NCBI RefSeq assembly: GCF_000982955.1
Contig: NZ_KQ058896.1
Location: 744 to 64,743, forward strand
Source: Micromonospora sp. HK10
GTDB taxonomy: Bacteria; Actinomycetota; Actinomycetes; Mycobacteriales; Micromonosporaceae
Length of the DNA stretch: 64,000 nt
Reading direction: 5' to 3'
Position 1 is the first letter of the stretch. Each line of letters begins with the position of its first letter. The notes beneath the pieces are model-generated. The model was not told the DNA's origin. It saw only the letters and a program-made list of their open reading frames with translations, and did not search any database. Made by a program: the position numbers and the translations under genes. Below are positions 16,943 to 24,581 of the stretch, piece after piece.

Positions 16943-17802
16943 CAGGACTCCCGGCGCGGCCGGCGCGCGGTGGTCTCGACCCCGGTCAGCCGCAGCACGT
17001 GGCGCAGCGCGTCGGCGAGGCTCGCCTTGGTCGCGATGTCCCCGAACTCGATGCCGAGGGCGACGATGGTCTGCGCGATCTGCGGCCGGATGCCGGAGAT
17101 GATGCAGTCGGCGCCCATCAGCCGGGCGGCCACCACCGTCTTGAGGATGTGCTGGGCGACCTGGGTGTCCACCGCCGGTACGCCGGTGATGTCGATGATC
17201 GCGTACGGCGAGCCGGTGTCGACCAGGGTCTGCAGCAGGCGCTCCATCACCACCTGGGCGCGGGCCGAGTCGAGGGTGCCGACCAGCGGGACGGCGACCA
17301 CGCCCTCCCACAGCTTCACCACCGGCGTGGAGAGCTCCAGCAGCTGCTCCGCCTGGTCGGCGATGAGGCCCTCGCGGGTGCGGACGTAGCTCTCGAAGGT
17401 GAAGAGGCCCATCTGGTCGATCAGGGCGGAGAAGGCCACGAAGTCCCGGAGGGTGTCGTCGGCCTTGTTCTCCTCCATCAGCTCCAGCAGGGCGTCCTTG
17501 ACCGCGAACACGCTGATCGCGGTCTCGCTGGCGCTGAAACCCTGCCGGGCCCGGTTGGTGGACAGCTCGGCGAGCACGGCGCGCAGCTCGCCGCCGTGCT
17601 CGTCGGCCAGGTCGGTGAGACCGTTCCGGCCGGCGTCGATCATGCTCCGGTGCAGTTCCCGCACCTGTCGGCCCAGCTCGGCCTGGCTGAGCCGGCCGCG
17701 CAGCGAGGCGGCGACGGTTTCCGTCCAGCGCTCGGTCAGCCGGTCGGTGTGCTCACTCAGCAGGCGGGCGAGCCGACCACTCTGTTCGGCGCTCATCGCC
17801 AT
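16942..17802 (-). CDS. rsbR: RsbR-like stressosome sensor (non-haem globin-like N-terminus plus STAS)
   Basis: This 286-residue protein is the stressosome sensor and scaffold. The N-terminal helical domain (1-150) matches the RsbR N-terminal region in length and helical content. The STAS domain (about 155-280) carries the family signature STPVVKLW...PLVGTLD (158-178) and VDT (211-213) at a phospho-threonine site. The ATG at 17802 is chosen because GGGAGG lies 6 bases before it. It heads a six-gene operon ending at 12204. Confidence 0.92.
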   Translation of the reverse strand: MAMSAEQSGRLARLLSEHTDRLTERWTETVAASLRGRLSQAELGRQVRELHRSMIDAGRNGLTDLADEHGGELRAVLAELSTNRARQGFSASETAISVFAVKDALLELMEENKADDTLRDFVAFSALIDQMGLFTFESYVRTREGLIADQAEQLLELSTPVVKLWEGVVAVPLVGTLDSARAQVVMERLLQTLVDTGSPYAIIDITGVPAVDTQVAQHILKTVVAARLMGADCIISGIRPQIAQTIVALGIEFGDIATKASLADALRHVLRLTGVETTARRPRRES

Positions 17803-17962
17803 GGTGACCTCCCTGAACATTGAACCGGGCGGACTCTATCACCGGGGTCTGTGGAACTACTTGCCACGCGGCAAAGAATGATCAGCGCAACCGGGTTGCC
17901 TCCCGTTCTGCGCATCCCTCGCTTCGTGGGATACCGTTCCACCGAACACAGGAGGTCGACGA

Positions 17963-18319
17963 ATGTCCCTGACGGTGCACACGGAACAACGCGACGACGT
18001 GGTCGTCGTGTCGGTCGCGGGCGAGCTGGACATGGCGACGGCACCGCAGTTGCAGGACCAGATCACGGATCTGCTGGACAAGGGCCGCAGCCGGCTCGTC
18101 TTCGACCTGGCGGATGTCTCGTTCTGCGACTCCACCGGGCTGTCGGTCTTCGTCCGCGCCAAGAACAGCTGCGACGAGGTCGGCGGCGTGGTCCGGCTGG
18201 CCGCCCCGCAGCGCGGGGTGCTCCGCATCCTCGAGGTCAGCGGGCTGGTCGAGGTGCTGCACACGTACCCGACGGTGGACCAGGCGGTCGCGGGCGACCC
18301 GACCCCCGCCTCCTCCTGA
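17963..18319 (+). CDS. STAS anti-sigma factor antagonist
   Basis: This 118-residue protein is an RsbV/SpoIIAA-type antagonist. The STAS fold spans 1-110 and Ser57 in CDSTGLSVF is the site phosphorylated by a partner anti-sigma kinase. In the known mechanism the unphosphorylated form binds the anti-sigma factor and frees a sigma factor. A perfect AGGAGGTCG site precedes the ATG. It is divergent from the rsbR operon, and the phosphatases at 705 and 12204 are candidates to reactivate it. Confidence 0.92.
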   Translation: MSLTVHTEQRDDVVVVSVAGELDMATAPQLQDQITDLLDKGRSRLVFDLADVSFCDSTGLSVFVRAKNSCDEVGGVVRLAAPQRGVLRILEVSGLVEVLHTYPTVDQAVAGDPTPASS

Positions 18320-18329
18320 CCGTCGCCGC

Positions 18330-19619
18330 TCAGCGCTCGTCCTCGATGTGTCGGGGACGGGCGATCACCATGCCCGCCGCCGTCTGCACGGCGAGCGCCG
18401 CCAGCAGGAAGCCGAGCGGAGCGGTCCACCCGCCGGTCGCCTCGTAGAGGATGCCGACCAGCAGCGGGCCGAGCGCCGCGATCAGGTAGCCGGTGCTCTG
18501 CGCGAACGCGGAGAGCGCCACGGTGCCCTCGGCGGTCCGGGCGCGCAGCCCGATGGTGGTCAGGATCAGCGGGAACGCGCCCTGGCCGAGGGCGAGCAGC
18601 AGCACCCAGAACGGCGCCGGGCCGTGTGGGGCGAGGGCGAGGCCCAGGTAGGCGGCCGTGGAGAAGGCGGTCAGCCCGAGCACCAGCGGCCGCAGGGTGC
18701 GCAGCCGGCCGGCGACGGCCGGCATGGCCAGCGCCACCGGCACGCCGAGCGCGGTCACCCCGGCCAGCAGCAGCCCGGCGGTCTGCGCGGAGTAGCCGGC
18801 GTCCCGGAATAGTTGGGCCAGCCAGCCCATGATCGCGTAGCCGCTCAGCGACTGCGCGCCGAAGTAGGTCGCCATGGCCCAGCCGAGCCGGGTCCGCCCG
18901 GGCCGGATCCGGGCGGGGGTGGCGACGGCGGCCGTCGGGGTCGCCGCCCGCCGGGCCCGGCGGTCCCGCAGCGCCAGCGGCACCCACGGGAGTACGGCCA
19001 GGGCGGCCAGCCCGGCCCAGACACCGAGCCCGGCGCGCCAGGAGCCGAACGCGTGCGCCACCGGCACGGCCGAGGCGGCGGCCACCGTGGTGCCGACGGT
19101 CAGCGCCATCGTGTACGCCCCGGTGACCAGCCCGGTGCGGTGCGGGAAGTGCTGCTTGACCAGCATCGGCAGCAGGATGTTCGCCACCGCGATGCCGGAC
19201 AGCGCGAGCGCGCTGGTGAGCACGAAGACCACGGCCGAGTCGGTGACCACCCGGAGCACCTGGCCGGCGGTGAGGGCCAGCATCGCCAGCACCAGCACCC
19301 GGGCGGCCGGCCAGCGGCGGACCAGCCACGGGGTGAGCGCGCCCAGCCCGGCGAAGGCGATGGTGGGCAGCGTGGTGACCAGGCCGGCGGTGCTGCCGGA
19401 GAGCCCCAGCCCGCCCCGGATCTCGTCGAGCAGGGCGCCGAGGCTGGTGACGGCGGTGCGCAGGTTGACCGCGACGAGCAGCATCGCGACCAGCACCAGC
19501 AGGCCGCCGCGGGCCGGGGTGGCCGGGGGCGCGGGGGCGGCGGCGGGGGCCGGGCCGGGCATCACGTCGGTGGTCGGTGCGCCGGCGGGCGCCGCGGTGC
19601 GCGCGGTTGGCGGGGTCAT
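18330..19619 (-). CDS. MFS transporter, CynX/NimT (cyanate permease-like) type
   Basis: This 429-residue integral membrane protein has about 12 transmembrane helices after a 35-residue proline/alanine-rich tail. LLVAVNLRTAVTSLGALLDEI in the first helix region is typical of the CynX/NimT family, members of which move cyanate, 2-nitroimidazole or related small molecules. The substrate is not predictable. It is divergent from a FadR-type regulator 50 bases away, which probably represses it. Confidence 0.88.
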   Translation of the reverse strand: MTPPTARTAAPAGAPTTDVMPGPAPAAAPAPPATPARGGLLVLVAMLLVAVNLRTAVTSLGALLDEIRGGLGLSGSTAGLVTTLPTIAFAGLGALTPWLVRRWPAARVLVLAMLALTAGQVLRVVTDSAVVFVLTSALALSGIAVANILLPMLVKQHFPHRTGLVTGAYTMALTVGTTVAAASAVPVAHAFGSWRAGLGVWAGLAALAVLPWVPLALRDRRARRAATPTAAVATPARIRPGRTRLGWAMATYFGAQSLSGYAIMGWLAQLFRDAGYSAQTAGLLLAGVTALGVPVALAMPAVAGRLRTLRPLVLGLTAFSTAAYLGLALAPHGPAPFWVLLLALGQGAFPLILTTIGLRARTAEGTVALSAFAQSTGYLIAALGPLLVGILYEATGGWTAPLGFLLAALAVQTAAGMVIARPRHIEDER

Positions 19620-19668
19620 GACCTCGAACCTACAATCATGGGATGAATTTCGGCAGGAGGTGTAACCG

Positions 19669-20352
19669 GTGACACCCACCGTCGATTCCGTCGCCGTGCC
19701 GCCGCGCGGGCACCGGGTGCGGCAGACGATCGAGCAGTTGCGGGCCCGCATCCTCGGCGGCGAGTGGCCGGTGGGCGGGCGGATCCCGACCGAGCCGCAG
19801 CTCGTCGCGGCGCTCGGCGTGGGGCGCAACACGGTCCGCGAGGCGGTCCGGGCGCTGGTGCACGCCGGGGTGCTGGAGTGCCGGCAGGGCTCCGGGACGT
19901 ACGTGGTCTCCACCGACGAGCTGGCCCCGGTGGTGGCCCGCCGGCTCACCGACGACCGGATGACCGAGGTCATCGAGGTCCGGCGCGCCTTCGAGGTGGA
20001 GGCGGCCCGGCTCGCCGCGCTGCGGCGTACCCCCGGGGACCTGGCCGCGCTCGACGGCGCGCTCGCGGCCCGGGAGGCCGCCTGGCGCTCCGGCCGGGTG
20101 GACGAGTTCGTCGAGGCCGACGCCGCGCTGCACAGCGCGGTGGTGGCCGCCGCGCACAACGCCATGCTCGCCGAGCTGTACGCCTCGGTCGGCGCGGCGC
20201 TGCGCAGCACCGTCGCGCAGGCGATGGGCGAGACCCTGGAGCCCGAGCGGTACGTCGACCACGGCCGCCTGGTGGCGGCGATCCGGGCCGGCGATCCGGC
20301 GCGGGCGGCGATCGAGGCCGGTGCTTTTCTCGAACCGCCGTCCGGGGCATAG
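19669..20352 (+). CDS. FadR-type GntR regulator (FCD domain)
   Basis: This 227-residue regulator has a winged HTH (about 15-80, IPTEPQLVAALGVGRNTVREAVRAL) and an all-helical FCD ligand-binding domain (about 95-215). The FCD domain carries Asp/His positions (DAALHSAVVAAAHN) that bind a metal in relatives and often sense a carboxylate. The GTG start has GGAGGTG about 8 bases upstream. Divergence from the MFS gene suggests autoregulation and control of that transporter. Confidence 0.87.
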   Translation: MTPTVDSVAVPPRGHRVRQTIEQLRARILGGEWPVGGRIPTEPQLVAALGVGRNTVREAVRALVHAGVLECRQGSGTYVVSTDELAPVVARRLTDDRMTEVIEVRRAFEVEAARLAALRRTPGDLAALDGALAAREAAWRSGRVDEFVEADAALHSAVVAAAHNAMLAELYASVGAALRSTVAQAMGETLEPERYVDHGRLVAAIRAGDPARAAIEAGAFLEPPSGA

Positions 20353-20391
20353 GTTGTCCGCGACGCAGAATCGGACAGCACGGGAGTGCGG

Positions 20392-20850
20392 ATGTTCAAG
20401 GGCTTCAAAGACTTCATCATGCGCGGCAACGTCGTCGACCTGGCGGTCGGTGTCGTCATCGGCGCGGCGTTCACCGGCGTGGTCACCGCCTTCACGAACT
20501 CGTTCCTGAAGCCGCTGATCAAGTTGATGGGCGGCGGGAAGGACCAGTTCGCCGGCTCGTGGAAGATCGGCGAGGAGAACTTCATCACCTGGGCCGACTT
20601 CATCAACGCCGCGATCACCTTCCTGCTCACCGCGGCGGTGCTCTACTTCCTCGTGGTGTTCCCGATGAACAAGCTCGCCGAGCGGCGCAAGCGGGGCGAG
20701 GAGCCGCCGCCGGCCGCGCCGAGCGAGGAGGTCAAGCTGCTCACCGAGATCCGGGACGCGCTGCTCGCCGGCAACCACGGCACCCCGGCCCAGCGCGGCG
20801 CGCTCGACGACGTGCTGGGTCGCCGCCAGGAGCCGCCGGCCCCGCGCTGA
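20392..20850 (+). CDS. mscL: large-conductance mechanosensitive channel MscL
   Basis: This 152-residue channel opens under membrane tension to release solutes on hypo-osmotic shock. The N-terminal amphipathic helix and TM1 (MFKGFKDFIMRGNVVDLAVGVVIGAAF begins the protein; see residues 1-27) are highly characteristic. TM2 is at about 68-90, and a charged cytoplasmic tail with LLTEIRDALL follows. The ATG at 20392 is used rather than the GTG at 20386, since GGGAG would overlap the GTG. A strong hairpin terminator follows 11 bases after the stop codon. Confidence 0.95.
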   Translation: MFKGFKDFIMRGNVVDLAVGVVIGAAFTGVVTAFTNSFLKPLIKLMGGGKDQFAGSWKIGEENFITWADFINAAITFLLTAAVLYFLVVFPMNKLAERRKRGEEPPPAAPSEEVKLLTEIRDALLAGNHGTPAQRGALDDVLGRRQEPPAPR

Positions 20851-20861
20851 CCCATAGCCGA

Positions 20862-20892
20862 TCGGCCCCCGTGGGAATCCCGCGGGGGCCGA
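20862..20892 (+). terminator. strong hairpin terminator after mscL
   Basis: TCGGCCCCCG (20862-20871) pairs perfectly with CGGGGGCCGA (20883-20892) across an 11-base loop. It separates mscL from the SOS-boxed gene that starts at 20928. Confidence 0.8.
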
Positions 20893-20898
20893 CCCGTG

Positions 20899-20920
20899 TC
20901 GAACACATGTTCGATAGGGT
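20899..20920 (+). promoter_or_regulatory. perfect LexA (SOS) box plus leaderless -10
   Basis: TCGAACACATGTTCGA (20899-20914) is an exact match to the palindromic actinobacterial/mycobacterial SOS box. It abuts a -10 hexamer TAGGGT (20915-20920) placed exactly 7 bases before the ATG at 20928. LexA binding here should repress the gene until DNA damage. Confidence 0.85.
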
Positions 20921-20927
20921 CCACGGC

Positions 20928-21176
20928 ATGGAGCAGCGCAAACACTGGTGGAACGGGAAGTGGGGGCGGCTGGCCCGGCGGGACGTCTTCCTCCGGGTCG
21001 ACGGCGACCGCTGGCACGTCGAGCAACGCGCCGGCGGCGCCGAGGGGGTCTCCCAATTCTACGAGTACGCCAGCGTGGACGAGGCGGAGGAGACGGTCCG
21101 GGCGCTGCTGGAGGGGCCGGACAGCTGGCGCGAGCTCTCCCCCCGCCCGCCGGGCGGCTGGCTCCCATCCGTTTAG
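20928..21176 (+). CDS. small SOS-controlled protein of unknown function
   Basis: This 82-residue protein is rich in Trp and Arg at its N-terminus (HWWNGKWGRLARRDVFLRV) and ends in a proline-rich tail. It has alternating charged and hydrophobic strands suggestive of a small alpha/beta fold. There is no signal peptide or transmembrane helix. I do not recognise the family. The gene is a single unit between the mscL terminator and the next gene. The perfect LexA box and leaderless promoter directly upstream make a DNA-damage response role likely; the biochemical role is unknown. Confidence 0.8.
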   Translation: MEQRKHWWNGKWGRLARRDVFLRVDGDRWHVEQRAGGAEGVSQFYEYASVDEAEETVRALLEGPDSWRELSPRPPGGWLPSV

Positions 21177-21205
21177 CGGCCGGGCGACCCGGGAACCGCG
21201 CCAGC

Positions 21206-21571
21206 ATGAGCCAGCAGCAGGACACCGTCGCCCGGGTCACCACCGGCATGCGGGTGGTCGACTCGACCGGCGTCGAGGTGGGCACCGTGGATCTCGTCCA
21301 GCGCGCCGATCCGAGCGCGGTCACCGTGCAGGCGCCCGCGCCGGTGGACCCGGGGAGCAGCCTGGACGAGCTGATCGAGTCGGCGGCCGCCGGGGAGCCG
21401 GACGTCCCCGCCGACCTGGCCGCCCGGCTGCTGCGCCACGGCTACCTGAAGGTCTCCACCGGGCTGGCCCGCACCGGCGCGGTCTACGTGCTGGCCGACC
21501 GGATCGCCGCCGTCGGTGACGACGGGGTACGCCTCACCGTCCCGGCCGCCGACCTGCCCGAGGAGGAGTGA
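21206..21571 (+). CDS. PRC-barrel-like small protein
   Basis: This 121-residue protein opens with a PRC-barrel-like beta segment (GMRVVDSTGVEVGTVDLVQ, residues 14-32), usually a small module for RNA or protein contacts. A linker and a second beta-rich part (about 80-115) follow. The exact role is unknown. There is no strong ribosome binding site. Its last 88 bases overlap the 3' end of the convergent BenE-like transporter gene. Confidence 0.7.
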   Translation: MSQQQDTVARVTTGMRVVDSTGVEVGTVDLVQRADPSAVTVQAPAPVDPGSSLDELIESAAAGEPDVPADLAARLLRHGYLKVSTGLARTGAVYVLADRIAAVGDDGVRLTVPAADLPEEE

Positions 21572-22728
21572 TCCGGGCCGCCCGGTGGGCGGCGGAAGAG
21601 CAGTAGCATCAGCCAGCCGGCGACGAGGCCCCAGAACGCCCCGCCCACGCCGAGCAGGCTCACCCCGGAGGCGGTGACCACGAAGGTGACCACCGCCGCC
21701 TCGCGGCCCACCGGCTCGGCGACGGCCGCCGAGACCGCCCCGGCCAGCGCGCCGAGCAGGGCGAGCCCGGCCACCGCCTCGACCAGGATCGGCGGGGAGA
21801 GCAGCACCAGCGCGGTCGCCAGGCCGGCGCCGAGGCCGAGCAGCGCCATGCCGATCCCGGCGGTGACCGAGGCGATCCAGCGCCGGTCCGGGTCGGGGTG
21901 GGCGTCCGGGCCGGCGGCCAGGGCGGCGGTGATGGCGGCGAGGTTCAGCGCGTGCCCTCCGGCCGGCGCGCCGAGCATGCTGGCCAGCCCGGTGACCCGC
22001 AGCGCCGAACCGAGCGGGGCGCGGTAGCCGTAGCCGGCGAGGACCGCGGTGCCGGGCACGTTCTGCGCGGCCATGGTGACCAGGAAGAGCGGCAGCGCCA
22101 GGCCGACCACCGCGGGCAGCGTCCAGGCCGGCGCGGTCAGCGCGACGGCCGGCGCGAGGTCGGCGTGGACCGGGCCGGGCGCGGTCAGCCCGATGGCGGC
22201 AACCGCCACGGCCAGCGCGCCGGGTACGGCCCACCGGCGGGCGAGCCGGTGCAGCAGGAGCCAGGCCAGCACCACCGGCCCGGCCAGCCGGGGCACCTCG
22301 ACCAGCGCCCGCACCGGCGCGGTGCAGAGCGGCAGCAGCACCCCGGCGAGCATGGCGCTGGCGACCGGGGCGGGGATCGCGGCGACCGCCCGGCCGAGCG
22401 CCGGCACCAGCCCGGCCGCGACGATCAGTCCCCCGGCGAGCAGGAACGCGCCTACCGCCGCCGGCCACCCGCCGGGCACCGGACCGGTGGCCACGAGCAG
22501 CGCGGCGCCCGGGGTGGACCAGGCGACGGCGAGCGGCATCCGGTGCCGCAGCCCGAGCCAGACCGCGCACAATCCGGTGCCGACGCAGAGCGCCAGCAGG
22601 CCGGAGGCCGCCTGTGCCTGGTCGGCGCCGACCGCCCGGAGCCCGGCCAGCACGACGGTGAACGAGCTGGCGAAGCCGACCAGCGCGGTGACCACGCCGG
22701 CCAGTACGGGTTGCAGCCGACCGGTCAT
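21484..22728 (-). CDS. BenE-family benzoate/H+ symporter-like transporter
   Basis: This 414-residue membrane protein has 11-12 transmembrane helices and the BenE features STPGAALLVATG (near residue 70) and APAGGHALNLAAITAAL (near 255). BenE proteins import aromatic acids such as benzoate with protons; the substrate here is not proven. The ATG at 22728 is preceded by GGGGGTGGGGAC. Its C-terminal 30 residues are encoded antisense to the PRC-barrel gene. It is divergent from an XRE-cupin regulator with a palindromic operator between them. Confidence 0.88.
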   Translation of the reverse strand: MTGRLQPVLAGVVTALVGFASSFTVVLAGLRAVGADQAQAASGLLALCVGTGLCAVWLGLRHRMPLAVAWSTPGAALLVATGPVPGGWPAAVGAFLLAGGLIVAAGLVPALGRAVAAIPAPVASAMLAGVLLPLCTAPVRALVEVPRLAGPVVLAWLLLHRLARRWAVPGALAVAVAAIGLTAPGPVHADLAPAVALTAPAWTLPAVVGLALPLFLVTMAAQNVPGTAVLAGYGYRAPLGSALRVTGLASMLGAPAGGHALNLAAITAALAAGPDAHPDPDRRWIASVTAGIGMALLGLGAGLATALVLLSPPILVEAVAGLALLGALAGAVSAAVAEPVGREAAVVTFVVTASGVSLLGVGGAFWGLVAGWLMLLLFRRPPGGPDHSSSGRSAAGTVRRTPSSPTAAIRSAST

Positions 22729-22748
22729 GTCCCCACCCCCGTTTCCTA

Positions 22749-22768
22749 CCGTTCCGTTTACGGAACGG
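22749..22768. promoter_or_regulatory. palindromic operator between BenE-like and XRE-cupin genes
   Basis: CCGTTCCG-TTTA-CGGAACGG has perfect 8-base arms around a 4-base centre. TCCTAC and GTAGGA flank it further out (near 22744 and 22775). It lies in the 63-base gap between the two divergent starts and is the probable binding site of the XRE-cupin protein. Confidence 0.65.
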
Positions 22769-22791
22769 GACGGTGTAGGACGATAGCCGGC

Positions 22792-23373
22792 ATGGCAACT
22801 GCCCCACCAGCCGGTGGCCACGATGCGGACCAGGTCGGCCGGCGCATCCGCGCCCTGCGCGAGGAACGCGGCCTCTCCCTCTCCACGCTGGCCCGGCTGG
22901 CCGGTGTCGGGAAGGCCACCCTCTCCGGGCTGGAGAACGGCACCCGCAACCCGACCCTGGAGACGCTCTACGCGGTCACCGCGCAGCTCGGCGTGCCGCT
23001 GACCGCCGTCCTGTCCGGGCCGGCCGAGACGCCGACCGTACGCGGCGCGGCGGTGGGCGCCACCCTGCTGGAGGTCTTCACCGACACCGACGCCACCTAC
23101 GAGCTGTACCGGATGCGGGTGAGCCCGGGGCCGCCGCAACTCTCCCCCGCCCACCAGGCCGGCGTCACCGAGCACGTGACCGTCTTCTCCGGCGTGCTGC
23201 GGGCCGGGCCGGTGGACCACCCCGGGACCGCCGGCCCCGGCGAGTACCTGCGCTGGACCTCCGACGTGCCGCACAGTTACGCGGCGGTCGGCGACGAGCC
23301 GGTCCGGGCCAGCCTGCTGCTGCGCTACCCCATCGGCGACCAGGGTGGACGGTCAGCGGCCCGCCCGGAGTGA
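22792..23373 (+). CDS. XRE-family regulator with cupin domain
   Basis: This 193-residue regulator has an XRE HTH (about 12-70, LSLSTLARLAGVGKATLSGLENGTRNP) and a C-terminal cupin fold (about 95-185, with HVTVFSGVLRAGP and DVPHSYAAVGDEP) that probably binds a small ligand. The pairing of XRE-cupin regulators with BenE-type transporters in a divergent arrangement is common. It probably represses the transporter and itself through the palindrome at 22749-22768. Confidence 0.88.
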   Translation: MATAPPAGGHDADQVGRRIRALREERGLSLSTLARLAGVGKATLSGLENGTRNPTLETLYAVTAQLGVPLTAVLSGPAETPTVRGAAVGATLLEVFTDTDATYELYRMRVSPGPPQLSPAHQAGVTEHVTVFSGVLRAGPVDHPGTAGPGEYLRWTSDVPHSYAAVGDEPVRASLLLRYPIGDQGGRSAARPE

Positions 23374-23439
23374 ATCTTTCCCGACCGCCATACCCGGTGT
23401 GTAGAGACGGGAATGGGGTCTTCTTGGCAAGCTTGACCC

Positions 23440-24159
23440 ATGACGCTGATCCTCCGCTCGGCCATCCTCAACGACGTCGGCCTCGTCCGGACCAACAACG
23501 AGGACTCCGCCCTCGCCGGTGACCGCCTGGTGGCGGTGGCCGACGGCATGGGCGGCCTCCCGGCCGGCGAGGTGGCCAGCGAGATCGTCATCCGGATCCT
23601 GGACGAGCTGACTCCGCCCACCGGGCCGGACGAGGCGGCCGACGCGCTGCGCGCCGTGGTGAGCACCGCCAACCAGCGCATCCGGGCCGCGATCAGCGTC
23701 GACCCGGCCCGCGACGGCATGGGTACGACGCTCACCACCGGCCTGCTCGCCGGCGACACCCTGGTCCTCGCCCAGGTCGGCGACTCCCGCGGCTACCTGC
23801 TGCGCGACGGCGAGCTGACCCAGCTCACCCGGGACGACACCTTCGTGCAGGCGCTGGTCGACCAGGGCGCGCTCTCCCCCGACCAGGCCCGGCACCACCC
23901 GCAGCGCTCGCTGGTCACCCGGGCCGTGCAGGGCTCGGACGCGCCGCCGGCCATCGGGATGCTCACCGTCTTCGCCGGGGACCGGCTGCTGCTGTGCAGC
24001 GACGGGCTCTCCGACTACGTGGAGGACAGCGCCATCGCCTCGGCGTTGGGCACCTACCAGGACCGGCAGCAGTGCGGTGAGCAGCTGGTGAAGCTCGCCC
24101 ACCAGGCCGGCGCCCCGGACAACGTCACCGTCGTGGTCTCCGACGTCACCGCGGCCTGA
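23440..24159 (+). CDS. PP2C-family serine/threonine phosphatase (PstP/Stp type)
   Basis: This 239-residue soluble phosphatase dephosphorylates Ser/Thr phosphoproteins using two Mg/Mn ions. Motifs are in family order: RTNNEDS (17-23), VADGMGG (33-39), GMGTTL, VGDSRGYLL, LLCSDGLSDYV and the terminal DNVTVVV. It lacks the C-terminal membrane helix of PstP, so it is a cytoplasmic relative. It stands alone, with no protein kinase gene beside it. Confidence 0.92.
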   Translation: MTLILRSAILNDVGLVRTNNEDSALAGDRLVAVADGMGGLPAGEVASEIVIRILDELTPPTGPDEAADALRAVVSTANQRIRAAISVDPARDGMGTTLTTGLLAGDTLVLAQVGDSRGYLLRDGELTQLTRDDTFVQALVDQGALSPDQARHHPQRSLVTRAVQGSDAPPAIGMLTVFAGDRLLLCSDGLSDYVEDSAIASALGTYQDRQQCGEQLVKLAHQAGAPDNVTVVVSDVTAA

Positions 24160-24198
24160 CCGCCACCGCCCGGAGCCCTCACGGCCCGGCGTGGCCCA

Positions 24199-24219
24199 CT
24201 AGATAGTTGTGCCATCTAG
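24199..24219. promoter_or_regulatory. palindromic site upstream of the PadR/ABC operon
   Basis: CTAGAT (24199-24204) and ATCTAG (24214-24219) form an inverted repeat with a 9-base spacer, 26 bases before the PadR start. PadR repressors commonly bind such sites at their own promoters; binding here is inferred. Confidence 0.5.
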
Positions 24220-24245
24220 ATGACGGCACTACTCTCCAGCGGGTG

Positions 24246-24581
24246 ATGACCGAGCGGCGGGGCCAGTGGTTGCGCGGAGTGCTCGACCTCTGCGTCCTCG
24301 GCCTGCTGCGCGACCACGAGTCGTACGGCTACCAACTCGCCCAGTCCCTCGACGCGGCCGGCATCGGCCCGATCCAGGGCGGCACGCTCTACCCGGTGCT
24401 GCTCCGGCTGGAGCGCAGCGGGCTGATCACCGCGCGTTGGCGCGAGGGAACCGGCGGACCGGCCCGCAAGTACTACCGGATCACCGAGAGCGGACAGGCC
24501 GCACTGGGCCGGGGCGGGCCCGACTGGCAGGCGTTCGCGACGTCGGTGACGGCCATCGTGACGGGAGGAGTCGACGGGTGA
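24246..24581 (+). CDS. PadR-family transcriptional regulator
   Basis: This 111-residue winged-HTH protein has the PadR core at about 5-85 (GVLDLCVLGLLRDHESYGYQLAQ and GGTLYPVLLRLERSGLITARW). It lacks the long C-terminal dimerisation helices, as in PadR subfamily 2. It heads a three-gene operon with an ABC ATPase and permease and overlaps the next gene by GTGA. The start at 24246 keeps the protein clear of the palindrome; an earlier in-frame start at 24207 would read through it. Confidence 0.88.
   Translation: MTERRGQWLRGVLDLCVLGLLRDHESYGYQLAQSLDAAGIGPIQGGTLYPVLLRLERSGLITARWREGTGGPARKYYRITESGQAALGRGGPDWQAFATSVTAIVTGGVDG

Noticed and set aside
17880..17962. SigB-like promoter (GGGATA) before the STAS antagonist
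   Set aside because: The -10-like element is present but no convincing -35 at the right distance could be assigned.
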